The notes beneath the pieces were generated by a model. The model did no database searches, was not told the origin of the DNA, and worked only from the letters and a program-made list of their open reading frames with translations. Of a stretch of DNA of 64,000 bases, positions 26,299 to 34,710 are shown piece after piece; the stretch's first letter is position 1, and every line of letters starts with the position of its first letter. The DNA is from CAXQZU01 sp964228555 (GTDB lineage Bacteria > Planctomycetota > PLA2 > JAEUHO01), in contig CAXQZU010000036.1 of assembly GCA_964228555.1 (NCBI GenBank), positions 117,918 to 181,917 of the forward strand. The letters are read 5' to 3'. The position numbers and the translations under genes are program-made.

Positions 26299-27675
26299 GT
26301 GGCCGTCCGCACCCCGCCCCTTCTCGTGGCCGCCACGCAACGCCTGCCCGGCCCCCCCTCGCTGCTGCACCTGCTGGCCGTGGCCGGCTCCCGGCCCGGC
26401 ACCTTCCTGCGCTGGTGCGCGGGCCCCGCCGGCGTCGAGCCCGGCTGGTCGGTGCTGGCCCTGCCCGGGCCCAGGGCACTCCACATCCAGCGCTGGCCCC
26501 GAGGCCTGTCCCTGGCCGAGGCGCTGGTCCCGCTGGCGCCGCGCCGGGTGCGGGTGCACGGACCCCGCCTGCCCTTCATGGGCGGCTGGGTGGGGATGCT
26601 GGGCTACGAGGCGCGCAGCGGCGTGGAGCGCACGCCCGCCCCGCGCGCCTCGCCGCTGGGCTTCCCCGCGCTGTGGCTGGGCTGGAGCGAGGCGGCCGTG
26701 CTGCTCGACCACGCCACGGGCCGCGCCTACGCCACCGCCCTGGCCTCGAGCCTGCCCCGCGCCCGCGCGGCGCTCGCCCGCCTGCGCGCGTGGGTGGAGC
26801 GGGCCATGCGGAAGCCGGCCCGCCCGGCGCCGGCAACCTGCGCGCGCCCCCGGCCGGCGCTGCGCGCCACGCACTACCGGCGCCTCGTGTCGCGCGTGCG
26901 GGCCCACGTGCGTGCGGGCGACCTCTTCCAGGCCAACCTCTCGCAACGCTTCGACGCGGACGGCGTGGACTCGCCGCACGCCTTGTTCCAGCGCCTCGTG
27001 GACCAGCAGCCCGCGCCGTTCATGACCTTCCTCGCGCTCCCCGCGGGACGCTTCGTGCTCTCGGCCTCGCCCGAGCGCTTCCTGTCGCTGCGCGGCCGGC
27101 AGGCGGTCACCGAGCCGATGAAGGGCACGCGGCCTCGCGGTCGCACCCTGCGCGAGGACCGCGCCCTGGCCCGCGACCTCGCACGCAGCGAGAAGGACCG
27201 TGCCGAGCTGGCCATGATCGTGGACCTGTCGCGCAACGACCTCGCGCGGGCCTGTCGCCCCGGCAGCGTGCGCGTGCGCGAGGCGCGCAGCCTGCGGGCC
27301 TTCGCACGCGTGCACCAGGCCATCGGCATCGTCGAGGGCCGGCTCGCGCCCGGCCGCACGCGCGTGGACCTGCTGGCCGCCTGCTTCCCCCCCGGCAGCG
27401 TCACCGGGGCCCCCAAGGTGCGCGCCATGGAAGTCATCGACGCCCTCGAGGCCGAGGGCCGCGGCCCCTACTGCGGCGCGCTGGGCTGGCTGGATGCCGG
27501 CGGCGACCTGGACCTCGCCGTGGCCATCCGCACCTTGCTGGTGGCGGGCCGGCGCGCGTCCTACCGCGTGGGCGGCGGCATCACGCTGCGCTCGCAGCCC
27601 GCCGCGGAGTGGCGCGAGACGCTGGCCAAGGGCCGCGGCCTGCGGGCCGCGCTGGCCGGCCCGGGCCGCCCATGA
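26299..27675 (+). CDS. pabB: Aminodeoxychorismate synthase component I
   Basis: 458 residues. It converts chorismate to 4-amino-4-deoxychorismate for folate synthesis, using ammonia from a PabA-type amidotransferase. The chorismate-binding fold has AGDLFQANLSQRF, FVLSASPERFL, PMKGTRPRG, KDRAELAMIVDLSRNDL, SVTGAPKVRAMEVID and the C-terminal YRVGGGIT. The Lys in PMKGT is the residue that marks PabB; anthranilate synthases have Ala there. No pabA or pabC is visible nearby. It is the first gene of a plus-strand run coupled to the Xer recombinase by an ATGA overlap. Confidence 0.92.
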   Translation: MAVRTPPLLVAATQRLPGPPSLLHLLAVAGSRPGTFLRWCAGPAGVEPGWSVLALPGPRALHIQRWPRGLSLAEALVPLAPRRVRVHGPRLPFMGGWVGMLGYEARSGVERTPAPRASPLGFPALWLGWSEAAVLLDHATGRAYATALASSLPRARAALARLRAWVERAMRKPARPAPATCARPRPALRATHYRRLVSRVRAHVRAGDLFQANLSQRFDADGVDSPHALFQRLVDQQPAPFMTFLALPAGRFVLSASPERFLSLRGRQAVTEPMKGTRPRGRTLREDRALARDLARSEKDRAELAMIVDLSRNDLARACRPGSVRVREARSLRAFARVHQAIGIVEGRLAPGRTRVDLLAACFPPGSVTGAPKVRAMEVIDALEAEGRGPYCGALGWLDAGGDLDLAVAIRTLLVAGRRASYRVGGGITLRSQPAAEWRETLAKGRGLRAALAGPGRP

Positions 27676-28640
27676 GCGCCGCCCCCTCGCTGCTGGAGGC
27701 CCTCGAGGCCTTCCTCCACCACCTCGAGGCCGTGCGCAACCTCTCGCCGCACACGCTGCGCGCCTACGCCACCGACCTCGCACGCATGGTGGGCAACCTG
27801 GAGGAAGCCGGGCTCGCGCAGCCGGGCGAGGTGGATCTCTTCGCCCTGCGACGGCACCTGGCCCGGCTCAAGGCCGAGCGGCTCGACGCCCGCTCCATCG
27901 CGCGGCACATCAGCGCGGCACGCGCCTTCTGGCGCTGGCTGGTGGCGGAGGGCCACGTGGAGTCCAACGCCGCCGCGGCGCTGCGGCTGCCGCGCCAGGG
28001 CCGCACGCTGCCGCGCGTCCTGACCCGCGAGGAGGTAGGCCGGCTGCTGCAGGCGCCCGCGGGAGAGGGCTGGACGGCCGCGCGCGACCGGGCGCTGCTG
28101 GAGACCCTCTACAGCACCGGCGCGCGCGTGGCGGAGGCGGCGGCCCTCGACCTCGCCGACCTCGACCTCGTGGACGGCACCGCGCTGCTGCGCGGCAAGG
28201 GCCGCAAGGAGCGCCTCGCGGGCCTGGGCCGGCCCTGCGTGGCCGCGCTGGAGGCCTACCTCGCCGCACTGCCCGCACGCACGCTGGATGCACGTGTCGC
28301 CCCGCGCACCCGCCGCGCCGTGTTCCGCAACGCCCGGGGCGGGCGCCTGACCACCCGCGGCATCGCGCTCGTGCTCGCACGGCACATCGCCACCGCCGGT
28401 CTGGCGGCGGAGGTCTCGCCGCACACGCTGCGCCACTCCTTCGCCACGCACCTGCTCGAGGCCGGCGCCAACCTGCGCGAGGTGCAGGAACTGCTGGGGC
28501 ATGCCAGCATCGCCAGCACGCAGGTCTACACGCACCTGACGCTGGATCGGCTCATGCGCATCTACGAGCAGGCGCACCCCCGCGCAGGCCGCGCCGCGCC
28601 GGGCAGCACGGGCCGCGCGCGGGGACCGCGCCGTGGCTGA
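27672..28640 (+). CDS. Tyrosine recombinase XerC/XerD type
   Basis: 322 residues. An N-terminal SAM-like core-binding domain (about 5-90, with LSPHTLRAYATDL) is followed by the catalytic domain. The full set of active residues is present: Arg in YSTGARVAE, Lys in GKGRKER, His-x-x-Arg in SPHTLRHSFATHLLEAG, His in ELLGHASIASTQ and Tyr in VYTHL. It most resembles chromosome-dimer resolution recombinases acting at dif rather than integrases, and no mobile-element features surround it. ATG overlaps the pabB stop. XerC and XerD cannot be told apart here. The tail after the Tyr is longer and Arg/Gly-rich. Confidence 0.92.
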   Translation: MSAAPSLLEALEAFLHHLEAVRNLSPHTLRAYATDLARMVGNLEEAGLAQPGEVDLFALRRHLARLKAERLDARSIARHISAARAFWRWLVAEGHVESNAAAALRLPRQGRTLPRVLTREEVGRLLQAPAGEGWTAARDRALLETLYSTGARVAEAAALDLADLDLVDGTALLRGKGRKERLAGLGRPCVAALEAYLAALPARTLDARVAPRTRRAVFRNARGGRLTTRGIALVLARHIATAGLAAEVSPHTLRHSFATHLLEAGANLREVQELLGHASIASTQVYTHLTLDRLMRIYEQAHPRAGRAAPGSTGRARGPRRG

Positions 28641-29736
28641 GGCGGCGTCCGGGCCCGCGATCCCGGGCGCGCCCGCCGCCACGCGCGCGTGGCTGGCGTG
28701 GTCCCTGGGGCTGCTCTGGGCGGGCCTTCACCTCGGCGGCCTGTGGCTGGCCGGGGCGCCGCTGGGCGGGCCGCAGGTGCTGCTGTGGGGCAGCGTGCCG
28801 GCCGCCCAGCAGGTGGAGCAGGGTGCGCTGGTGCCCGCGCGCCTGGTCGCCGGCGAGCCGTGGCGCGCGATCACGGGTGCCGGCGTGGTGGCGCAGGGGC
28901 TGCTGGGCCTGCTGCTGGCGCTGTGGGTGCTGTGGGGCACCGTGCGACCGCTGGAGCCGTGGCTGGGCCGGGCGCGCCTGCTGCTGGTGTTGCTGCTGGC
29001 CACGCTGGCCGGAGCCGCCGTGCGCACCTGGGTGGACCCGGCGGCGCGCACGCCGCAGGCGGCCGGCTGGGACCTGGTGCTGGGCGCGCTGGGCGCGCGC
29101 ATCCCGCTGGGGCTGGCGCTGGGAGGCCGCGCAGGCCGGCAGGTGGCCAGCGGAGCGCTGGCGTGGGTGGCGCTCTCGGCCCTGCTGGCCTACGCCCTGC
29201 CGGGCACGCCCCTCTCGCACCTGGCCGGCGAGGGCGCGGGGCTGGCGGGCGGCGCCCTGGCGGTGCTGCTGCTGGGACCGCGCCGCTGCCTGCAGCCGCC
29301 GGGTCGCGTGGCACGCCGGCTCGGGACCCTGGCCGCTGCGCTGGTCGTGGCCTCGGCGGCGCTCCAGGCGCACGCGGCGCTGGGCGGGGCCGAGCGTGAG
29401 CAGGACGTGCGCGCGTGGCTGCAGCGGCTGGAACGGGCCGAGCGCACCGCGCGCGCCCTGCGCGATGGGCGCGCGCGAGCCACCGAGGAGGACGCGCAGG
29501 GCCTGCGCACGCTGCTCGAGGCACTGCGGCGCGATGCGCCGCACCTGCCCGGCGAGGCCGGCGAGACGCTGCAGGCCTACCTCGACCTGCTGGACGCCGT
29601 GCCCGGCGAGGACCTGCGGGACCCCAGCCTGGGCCTCGGCCGCCTCCAGCGCGGCTACGGCGCCTGGTCGCCCCACGAGTCGCGCCTGCGACAGCGCCAC
29701 GGCGTGCTGACGCGCGCCGTGCCACCGTGGCGCTAG
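28633..29736 (+). CDS. Rhomboid-fold membrane protein lacking catalytic residues
   Basis: 367 residues with six or seven hydrophobic helices in the first 230 residues and a helical soluble C-terminus. The sequence follows the rhomboid plan: EPWRAITG, VRPLEPWLGRARLLLVLLLA, a Gly-rich helix, then SHLAGEGAGLAGGALAVLLLG in the place of the last catalytic helix. The usual GxSG is GWDLVLGALG, so the catalytic Ser is missing, and the HxxxN of helix 2 is GLLGLLLA. Only the helix-6 His remains. It is therefore a predicted rhomboid pseudoprotease. GTG start; it overlaps the xer stop by 8 nt. Confidence 0.6.
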   Translation: MAEAASGPAIPGAPAATRAWLAWSLGLLWAGLHLGGLWLAGAPLGGPQVLLWGSVPAAQQVEQGALVPARLVAGEPWRAITGAGVVAQGLLGLLLALWVLWGTVRPLEPWLGRARLLLVLLLATLAGAAVRTWVDPAARTPQAAGWDLVLGALGARIPLGLALGGRAGRQVASGALAWVALSALLAYALPGTPLSHLAGEGAGLAGGALAVLLLGPRRCLQPPGRVARRLGTLAAALVVASAALQAHAALGGAEREQDVRAWLQRLERAERTARALRDGRARATEEDAQGLRTLLEALRRDAPHLPGEAGETLQAYLDLLDAVPGEDLRDPSLGLGRLQRGYGAWSPHESRLRQRHGVLTRAVPPWR

Positions 29737-29786
29737 GCGCGCGCGACCTCGGCCGGTTGGTTGGCCTGCGGCCCGCGCAAGGGTGG

Positions 29787-29792
29787 TAGGGT
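29787..29792 (+). promoter_or_regulatory. -10-like hexamer TAGGGT before DEAD-box helicase
   Basis: Five nucleotides before ATG 29798. It supports that ATG over an in-frame GTG at 29783, which would lie upstream of the hexamer. Confidence 0.4.
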
Positions 29793-29797
29793 CCGCC

Positions 29798-31246
29798 ATG
29801 CCCTTTGCCGACCTCCGCCTGATCGATCCCCTGCTGCGCGCGCTGTCGGAGGAGGGCTACACCACCCCCACCGAGATCCAGCAGCAGGCCATCCCGCACG
29901 TGCTGGCGGGCCGCGACCTGCTGGGCATCGCCCAGACCGGCACGGGCAAGACGGCCGCGTTCGCGCTGCCCATCCTGCAGCGGCTTGCCACGCAGCCGCC
30001 GCGCCTGCCGCCGGGCAGCGGCCGCCCGCCCGTGCGTGCGCTGGTGATCGCGCCCACGCGCGAGCTGGCCGCCCAGGTGGCCGACTCCTTCCGCGCCTAC
30101 GGCCGCTACCTGCCGCTGCGCGGCACCGTGATCTACGGAGGCGTGGGCCAGGTGCCGCAGGTGCAGGCCCTCACGCGCGGCGTGGACATCCTCGTGGCCA
30201 CGCCGGGCCGCCTGCTGGACCTGCTCCACCAGGGCTGCGTGCGCCTCGGCGGCGTCGAGATCGTGGTCCTCGACGAGGCCGACCGCATGCTGGACATGGG
30301 CTTCCTGCCCGACGTGCAGAGCATCCTCGCCACGCTGCCCAAGCCGCGCCAGACCCTGTTCTTCTCGGCCACGATGGCGGGCGAGCCGGCCCAGCTGGCC
30401 ACGCGCATCCTCAAGGATCCTGCGCGCGTGGAGGTGACGCCGCAGGCCACCACCGTGGAGCGCATCCGGCAGTCGGTGGTCTACCTGGAGAAGGCCGCCA
30501 AGCAGGCGATGCTCGAGCGCCTGCTCTCCGACCCGGCCTTCCAGCGCACGCTGGTGTTCACGCGCACGAAGCACGGGGCCAACAAGGTGGTCTCGCGCCT
30601 CGCCGGCGCCGGCATCCAGGCCGCGGCCCTGCACGCAGACAAGTCACAAGGCCAGCGGCAGCGGGCGCTGGCGGCCTTCCGCGACGGCCGGCTGCGCGTG
30701 CTGGTGGCGACCGACATCGCCGCACGCGGCATCGACGTGCAGGGCATCACGCACGTCGTGAACCTCGACCTGCCCAACGTGCCCGAGTCCTACGTGCACC
30801 GCATCGGGCGCACCGCGCGTGCCGGGGCCGAGGGCGTGGCCATCTCCTTCTGCGATCCCACCGAGCGCGCCTACCTGCGCGACATCGAGCGCGAGATCCG
30901 CATGCGCGTGCCGGTGCACGAGGCACACGGCGCGCCGCCGCCGCCTCCCCCGCGTGCGCCCGGCGCGGGCCCGCACGGCCGTCCCCAGGCTGGCGGTCGC
31001 CACGGCGGCGCACGCCACGCAGGCGGCGGGCATGGCGGCAGGGGACCCAGCGGCGGCCGCCGCGCGGGGCGCTGGGCCGACGGCCCGCGAGGCGGGCCGC
31101 GCCGCGGCGGCGACGGTCCCGCGCGCGGGCCCCAGGGCCCGCAGGGCCGCGACGGCGGGGCGGGCGGCCCGCCGCCCGGGGCCGGGCCGGGTCCCGGCCG
31201 CGTCTCCCCCATCTTCCAGGGCCCGCGTCCGCGCCGTCGCCGCTGA
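29798..31246 (+). CDS. rhlE: DEAD-box RNA helicase, RhlE type
   Basis: 482 residues. An ATP-dependent RNA unwinding enzyme of ribosome assembly and RNA decay. Motifs are YTTPTEIQQQAI (Q motif), AQTGTGKT, PTRELA, TPGRLLD, DEADRMLDMGF, SAT, TRTKHGANK, ATDIAARGIDV and HRIGRTARAG. After about residue 375 the protein is a low-complexity Arg/Gly/Pro/His tail resembling RGG repeats, which usually bind RNA nonspecifically. The ATG was chosen from the hexamer 5 nt upstream. Confidence 0.93.
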   Translation: MPFADLRLIDPLLRALSEEGYTTPTEIQQQAIPHVLAGRDLLGIAQTGTGKTAAFALPILQRLATQPPRLPPGSGRPPVRALVIAPTRELAAQVADSFRAYGRYLPLRGTVIYGGVGQVPQVQALTRGVDILVATPGRLLDLLHQGCVRLGGVEIVVLDEADRMLDMGFLPDVQSILATLPKPRQTLFFSATMAGEPAQLATRILKDPARVEVTPQATTVERIRQSVVYLEKAAKQAMLERLLSDPAFQRTLVFTRTKHGANKVVSRLAGAGIQAAALHADKSQGQRQRALAAFRDGRLRVLVATDIAARGIDVQGITHVVNLDLPNVPESYVHRIGRTARAGAEGVAISFCDPTERAYLRDIEREIRMRVPVHEAHGAPPPPPPRAPGAGPHGRPQAGGRHGGARHAGGGHGGRGPSGGRRAGRWADGPRGGPRRGGDGPARGPQGPQGRDGGAGGPPPGAGPGPGRVSPIFQGPRPRRRR

Positions 31247-31263
31247 GGTCCGCGCCTCGCGCG

Positions 31264-31902
31264 CTAGCGCGTCGCTGCGGGCTCCGTGCCGGGCACGGGT
31301 GCTGCGGCCGGGACGGGCTGCGCCGGCCCGCGCGCGCGGCGCGGCACGTAGGCGCGCACCCAGGCCGGGATCTGCGGGTACTTGCGCTCGAGGTCGTGCC
31401 CGAAGGTGCGCACCCGGTCCAGCGCCTGCTCGGCGCTCTCGCCCAGGGCCTCCACGCGGTAGAGCGCCTCGACGGCGGCCGAGCGGATGCTGCCGTACTG
31501 GCAGTGGAACAGGAGCGGTCGCCGCGCGGGGTCGTCGTAGAGGGCCAGCAGCTGCTCCGCCTGCGCTTGCGTGGGAGGTTGCCCCTCGCGCAGCGGGATG
31601 TCCACGAAGGTGACGCCCTGCTGGCGGCACGCCTCGCGCGCCGCCTCCAGCTGCGGCGTGCGCTCGGCGCGCAGGTTCACCAGCGTCTTGATGCCGTAGC
31701 GCTCGCGCGCCAGGGCCACGTCCTCGGGAGCCGGCTGGCCGGCACGGTAGAGCCCTCCGGGCACGACGGTGGCGAAGTGGTACCAAGGCCAGCGCGAGTC
31801 CACGTACCAGCCCACCCACCCGCCCAGCACCAGCAGGGCGGCCAGGCTGGCGAGGATCCAGCGGCGGGTCGTCATGCGCGGCAGGAGGCGGGCGAGGCCC
31901 AT
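31264..31902 (-). CDS. Membrane-anchored dual-specificity/tyrosine phosphatase-like protein
   Basis: 212 residues. An N-terminal transmembrane helix (about 14-34) is followed by a cysteine-phosphatase fold: LYRAGQPAPEDVALARERYGI, KTLVNLRAE and the P-loop HCQYGSIRS with nucleophile Cys134 and Arg140 intact. This LYRAGQP arrangement is typical of bacterial atypical dual-specificity phosphatases of unknown substrate. Orientation is probably extracytoplasmic or cytoplasmic-face tethered; the sequence does not decide. TAGCGT lies 6 nt before the ATG (31909-31914). Confidence 0.8.
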   Translation of the reverse strand: MGLARLLPRMTTRRWILASLAALLVLGGWVGWYVDSRWPWYHFATVVPGGLYRAGQPAPEDVALARERYGIKTLVNLRAERTPQLEAAREACRQQGVTFVDIPLREGQPPTQAQAEQLLALYDDPARRPLLFHCQYGSIRSAAVEALYRVEALGESAEQALDRVRTFGHDLERKYPQIPAWVRAYVPRRARGPAQPVPAAAPVPGTEPAATR

Positions 31903-31908
31903 GCCGTC

Positions 31909-31914
31909 ACGCTA
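31909..31914 (-). promoter_or_regulatory. -10-like hexamer TAGCGT before phosphatase gene
   Basis: Six nucleotides before ATG 31902. It supports the first of two in-frame ATG codons. Confidence 0.4.
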
Positions 31915-31961
31915 GGCGAGGCCCCCGCGGCCTGCACGCGAATCCGGCCGCGCGCCTGCGC

Positions 31962-31967
31962 TAGCCT
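31962..31967 (+). promoter_or_regulatory. -10-like hexamer TAGCCT before mobA
   Basis: Six nucleotides before ATG 31974. It rejects the GTG at 31968, which directly abuts the hexamer. Confidence 0.45.
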
Positions 31968-31973
31968 GTGGGG

Positions 31974-32603
31974 ATGGCCCTGCCCCCGCTGCGCTCCGCC
32001 GTGGTGCTGGCAGGCGGTGCCAGCTCCCGCATGGGCGTGGACAAGGCAGCCCTGCTGCTGGGCTCGCGCACGCTGCTGGGCACGGTGCTGGAGCGGCTGG
32101 CCCCCTACGCGACCGACCGCATCGTGGTGGCGCGCGCGGGCCAGCCCCTGCCGCCGCTGCCCGCCGGCGTGCGCATCGCGCACGACGACCCGCCCGGGCG
32201 AGGTCCGCTGGGCGGCCTCGCGCAGGGCTTGCGCGCGGCGCAGCACGAGGTCGTGCTGGTGAGCGCCTGCGACACGCCGCTGCTGGCGGCACCGGTGCTG
32301 GACCTGCTGCTGGAACGGCTGGGGAGGGCGGCGGGAGCCGTGGCCGTGGCCGGCGGCGTGCTGCAGCCGATGGCCAGCGTGCTGCGACGCGAGGTGCACG
32401 AGGTGGCCGAGCGGCTGCTGGCCGCCGGGCAGCGGCGCCCGCTGGACCTGCTGGAGGCCATCGCGGCCGTGCAGGTGCCGGAGGCCGACCTGCGGCGCGT
32501 GGACCCCGCCTTGCGCCACCTGCACAACATCAACACGCGCGCCGACCTCGCCGAGGCGCGCGCCTGGCTCGCCGGCGAGGGTGGTACCCCCAGCGGGATT
32601 TGA
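31974..32603 (+). CDS. mobA: Molybdenum cofactor guanylyltransferase
   Basis: 209 residues. It transfers GMP from GTP to molybdopterin to give the bis-MGD precursor. The nucleotide-binding LAGGASSRMGVDKA is at the N-terminus, followed by DDPPGRGPLGGLAQGL and the metal-binding Asp in SACDTPLL; the C-terminal HNINTRADLAEA is also typical. moeA at 53 kb belongs to the same pathway. The last codons and the TGA lie inside the tRNA-Glu gene on the opposite strand (22-nt overlap), an unusually tight convergent arrangement. Confidence 0.92.
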   Translation: MALPPLRSAVVLAGGASSRMGVDKAALLLGSRTLLGTVLERLAPYATDRIVVARAGQPLPPLPAGVRIAHDDPPGRGPLGGLAQGLRAAQHEVVLVSACDTPLLAAPVLDLLLERLGRAAGAVAVAGGVLQPMASVLRREVHEVAERLLAAGQRRPLDLLEAIAAVQVPEADLRRVDPALRHLHNINTRADLAEARAWLAGEGGTPSGI

Positions 32604-32659
32604 ACCCGCGTTACCGGCTTGAAAGGCCGGTGTCCTGGACCAGGCTGGACGATGGGGGC
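32582..32659 (-). tRNA. tRNA-Glu (UUC)
   Basis: The minus strand folds into a complete cloverleaf: acceptor stem GCCCCCA with TGGGGGT, D arm GTCC/GGAC, anticodon arm CCGGC-CTTTCAA-GCCGG with anticodon TTC, and T arm GCGGG-TTCAAAT-CCCGC. The 3' CCA is encoded (32582-32584). The outermost acceptor pair is a G-U wobble. It overlaps the end of mobA in antisense. Confidence 0.95.
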
Positions 32660-32721
32660 AAGCGACAGCCGCGCGTGAGGGTCGGCGCTCCCCGGCGGGC
32701 TGTCAAGCGCGGCCGCTGCGC

Positions 32722-33789
32722 TCAGCGCACCGGCTGGATCACGCGGTTGAGCAAGTCCAGCCAGCGGTCACGGTTGCGCGCCAGCTGCCCCCAGTCCACC
32801 GGGGCCACGCGGAAGTCCTTGCCCGGCCGCTTGACGTGGCCGCCCTCGGGGACGGGCACGCCCTCGCGCACGGGCATCTGGGCACTGGGCCCGGCTGCGA
32901 GGCTCTCCTCCAGCCGCGGCGAGGCCAGCCAGCGCAGCAGCCGCGCCGACGCCTGCGGGTGCGGACGGTCCTTCACCCACGCCAGCGTGTTGGGGATCAC
33001 CATCGTGCCCCACTCGCCCTCGCCCTGGTCGGGATACACGACGGCCACCGGCCGCCCCTTGCGCTGGGCGTCCCACGCATCGTCCGTGTCGGTGAGGCAG
33101 AAGGCCACGCGCTGGCTGGCGTCGGCGGCCAGCTGCATCGCCGGGCCGTTGCCCGTGGTGATGCGCACGCGACCCTCCGCGGCCGCCTGCGCCAGCGACT
33201 CGAGGAAGGCCCGGGTGCCTGCCTCGTCGCGCGTGAGCAGGGCCACCGCGTGCGTGTAGGTGGTGCCGGCCAGCGGCCGCGCGAGGGCCGTGGCCAGGCC
33301 TCGCGCGGCGTAGCGTGGGTCCAGCAGGTCGGTCACGCGCCGCGGCCAGTCGGCCGGGTCGGGCAGCAGCTCGGTGTTCACCAGCAGCACCCGGGCCCGC
33401 AGGCCGAAGGCCACCCAGTGGCCGGCCGGATCGCGGAAGGCGGGCGGGAACAGGTCGAGCACGTCGCCGGGGAGGGGGTCGAAGGCCCCCGCCTCGGCCA
33501 GCCAAGCCGTGTTCATGGCCTCGTTGGCCCAGAACACGTCACAGCGCGGGCGGGCACGTTCCTCGGAGAGGCGCCGGGCCAGGCCCACGCTCTTGTCTCG
33601 CTCCACGTCGCCCTGGAAGTCCACCCGCAGGCCGCTTTCCTGCCGGAAGCGCTCCACGAGGCCCTGGCTGTGGTCCTGGTCCACCGAGCAGTACAGCACC
33701 ACGTCGGTGCCCGAGGGCAAGAGCACCCATGCCACGAGGCCCAGCAGGCCCAGGGCGAGTCCAAGCAGCACGATCGACGATGAGCGCAT
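32722..33789 (-). CDS. Extracytoplasmic solute-binding protein, Fe(III)-type
   Basis: 355 residues. An N-terminal signal or anchor helix (about 5-26) is followed by a periplasmic-binding fold of the FbpA/FutA/AfuA iron group: DVVLYCSVDQDHSQGLVERFRQESG at the N-terminus, CDVFWANEAMNT, and later VVYPDQGEGEWGTMVIPNTLAWV. No cognate permease or ATPase is adjacent, so it may be an orphan component or serve a distant transporter. The ligand could be another anion or metal. A TATGCT hexamer (33825-33830) lies upstream. Confidence 0.8.
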   Translation of the reverse strand: MRSSSIVLLGLALGLLGLVAWVLLPSGTDVVLYCSVDQDHSQGLVERFRQESGLRVDFQGDVERDKSVGLARRLSEERARPRCDVFWANEAMNTAWLAEAGAFDPLPGDVLDLFPPAFRDPAGHWVAFGLRARVLLVNTELLPDPADWPRRVTDLLDPRYAARGLATALARPLAGTTYTHAVALLTRDEAGTRAFLESLAQAAAEGRVRITTGNGPAMQLAADASQRVAFCLTDTDDAWDAQRKGRPVAVVYPDQGEGEWGTMVIPNTLAWVKDRPHPQASARLLRWLASPRLEESLAAGPSAQMPVREGVPVPEGGHVKRPGKDFRVAPVDWGQLARNRDRWLDLLNRVIQPVR

Positions 33790-33800
33790 GGAGGCTCCCG

Positions 33801-33823
33801 GCAGGGCGCAAGGCCCGCCCTGC
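33801..33823. terminator. Hairpin between response regulator and solute-binding protein genes
   Basis: An 8-bp perfect stem (33801-33808 with 33816-33823) and a 7-nt loop in the 53-nt gap. It could terminate the response-regulator transcript or, as it overlaps the predicted start site of the downstream gene, act as a regulatory stem. No U-tract. Confidence 0.4.
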
Positions 33824-33824
33824 G

Positions 33825-33830
33825 AGCATA
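33825..33830 (-). promoter_or_regulatory. -10-like hexamer TATGCT upstream of solute-binding protein
   Basis: Four or five of six consensus bases. It would start transcription about 30 nt before the ATG at 33789, giving a leader with the CCTCC-flanked start and no clear Shine-Dalgarno. Confidence 0.3.
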
Positions 33831-33842
33831 CGCGCCAGCGGG

Positions 33843-34586
33843 CTAGGCGCGATTGCCGCGCGCGCGGCGCGACGCCTGCCTGAAGCCGGAGGCCTCGACG
33901 CCCAGCGCGCGCAGCTTCTTGTGGAAGTTGGGGCGGCTGATGCCCGCCATCTGCGCCGCGGCGGCCACGTTCCCGCCGGTCCGGTCCAGCAGGTCGCGCA
34001 CGTACTCCTGCTCGAAGCGTCGCTGGGCCTCGCGCAAGGGCAGCGCCGAGGCGTGCTGGGCCTGCGGCACGCCCTCGGAGGGGTCCGGACCCGCCGTGGG
34101 CGGCCCGGGCGCCTGCGCGGCCAGCGTGGCCTCCACCTGCTGGTACTCGGCCGGCGCGAAGCGCCGCTCCACCAGCGCCCGCAGCCGCCGGTTCTCGTCC
34201 ACGAGGCGCCGCTCCCCCACCGCGCGCGCCAGCACGCGCCCCACGTCCTCCACGGCGAAGGGCTTGGCCACGTAGTCCTTGGCGCCGCGACGCAGGGCCT
34301 CCAGCGCCGTGTCCAGCGTGCCGAAGCCGGTCATCACCACCACGGGAACCTGCGCATCCACCTCGGTGAGCACGGCCACGACGTCGAGTCCCGAGAGGTC
34401 CGGCAGCCGCACGTCGGTGAGCACCGCATCGATGCCACCCGCCCGGAAGCGTTGCACGCCTTCCGTGCCGTTGGCCGCCGGCACCGTCTCGAAGCCCAGC
34501 CGCGTGAGGCCCTTGGCCAGCGACAGGCGCAGCGACTCCTCGTCATCGATCACGAGCACGCACGGCCTGGGCACCTGCACATCCAC
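33843..34586 (-). CDS. Response regulator with receiver and Fis-type HTH domains
   Basis: 247 residues. A receiver domain (about 5-120) holds VLVIDDEESLRLSL, the phospho-acceptor Asp in AVLTDVRLPDLSG, the Thr in VVVMTGFG and Lys in YVAKPF. There is a short linker, no AAA+ domain, and a C-terminal Fis-like helix-turn-helix (RRFEQEYVRDLLDRTGGN, then ISRPNFHKKLRALGV). This short form of an NtrC-like regulator cannot activate sigma-54 itself. It is divergent from phnD, and the histidine kinase at 38-39.5 kb is a possible partner. Start GTG 34586 is set by TAGAGT 7 nt upstream. Confidence 0.88.
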   Translation of the reverse strand: MDVQVPRPCVLVIDDEESLRLSLAKGLTRLGFETVPAANGTEGVQRFRAGGIDAVLTDVRLPDLSGLDVVAVLTEVDAQVPVVVMTGFGTLDTALEALRRGAKDYVAKPFAVEDVGRVLARAVGERRLVDENRRLRALVERRFAPAEYQQVEATLAAQAPGPPTAGPDPSEGVPQAQHASALPLREAQRRFEQEYVRDLLDRTGGNVAAAAQMAGISRPNFHKKLRALGVEASGFRQASRRARGNRA

Positions 34587-34593
34587 GCTCGTC

Positions 34594-34599
34594 ACTCTA
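34594..34599 (-). promoter_or_regulatory. -10-like hexamer TAGAGT before response regulator
   Basis: Seven nucleotides before GTG 34586. Upstream in-frame GTG codons at 34595 and 34604 overlap or precede the hexamer and are disfavoured. Confidence 0.4.
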
Positions 34600-34673
34600 C
34601 TCACTTGGCTGCGCAGGCACGCGGCACGCGGGGACCCCCTCCAGCCTGCCACGTGGCCCGGGGTGCTGGGGCA

Positions 34674-34710
34674 TGGCAATCGTCGGCATGCCCTGCTTAC
34701 ATGGTTGCCA
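34674..34710. promoter_or_regulatory. Inverted repeat TGGCAA-N25-TTGCCA upstream of phnD
   Basis: Arms 34674-34679 and 34705-34710 lie in the 136-nt divergent region between the response regulator and phnD, enclosing a GGCATGCC palindrome. It may be an operator for the neighbouring Fis-type regulator. The spacing is long, so this is tentative. Confidence 0.25.

Noticed and set aside
27672..28640. Xer-type recombinase as integrase of a mobile element
   Set aside because: Its neighbours are housekeeping genes coupled by overlaps, and no attachment-site repeats, phage genes or composition shift were seen.
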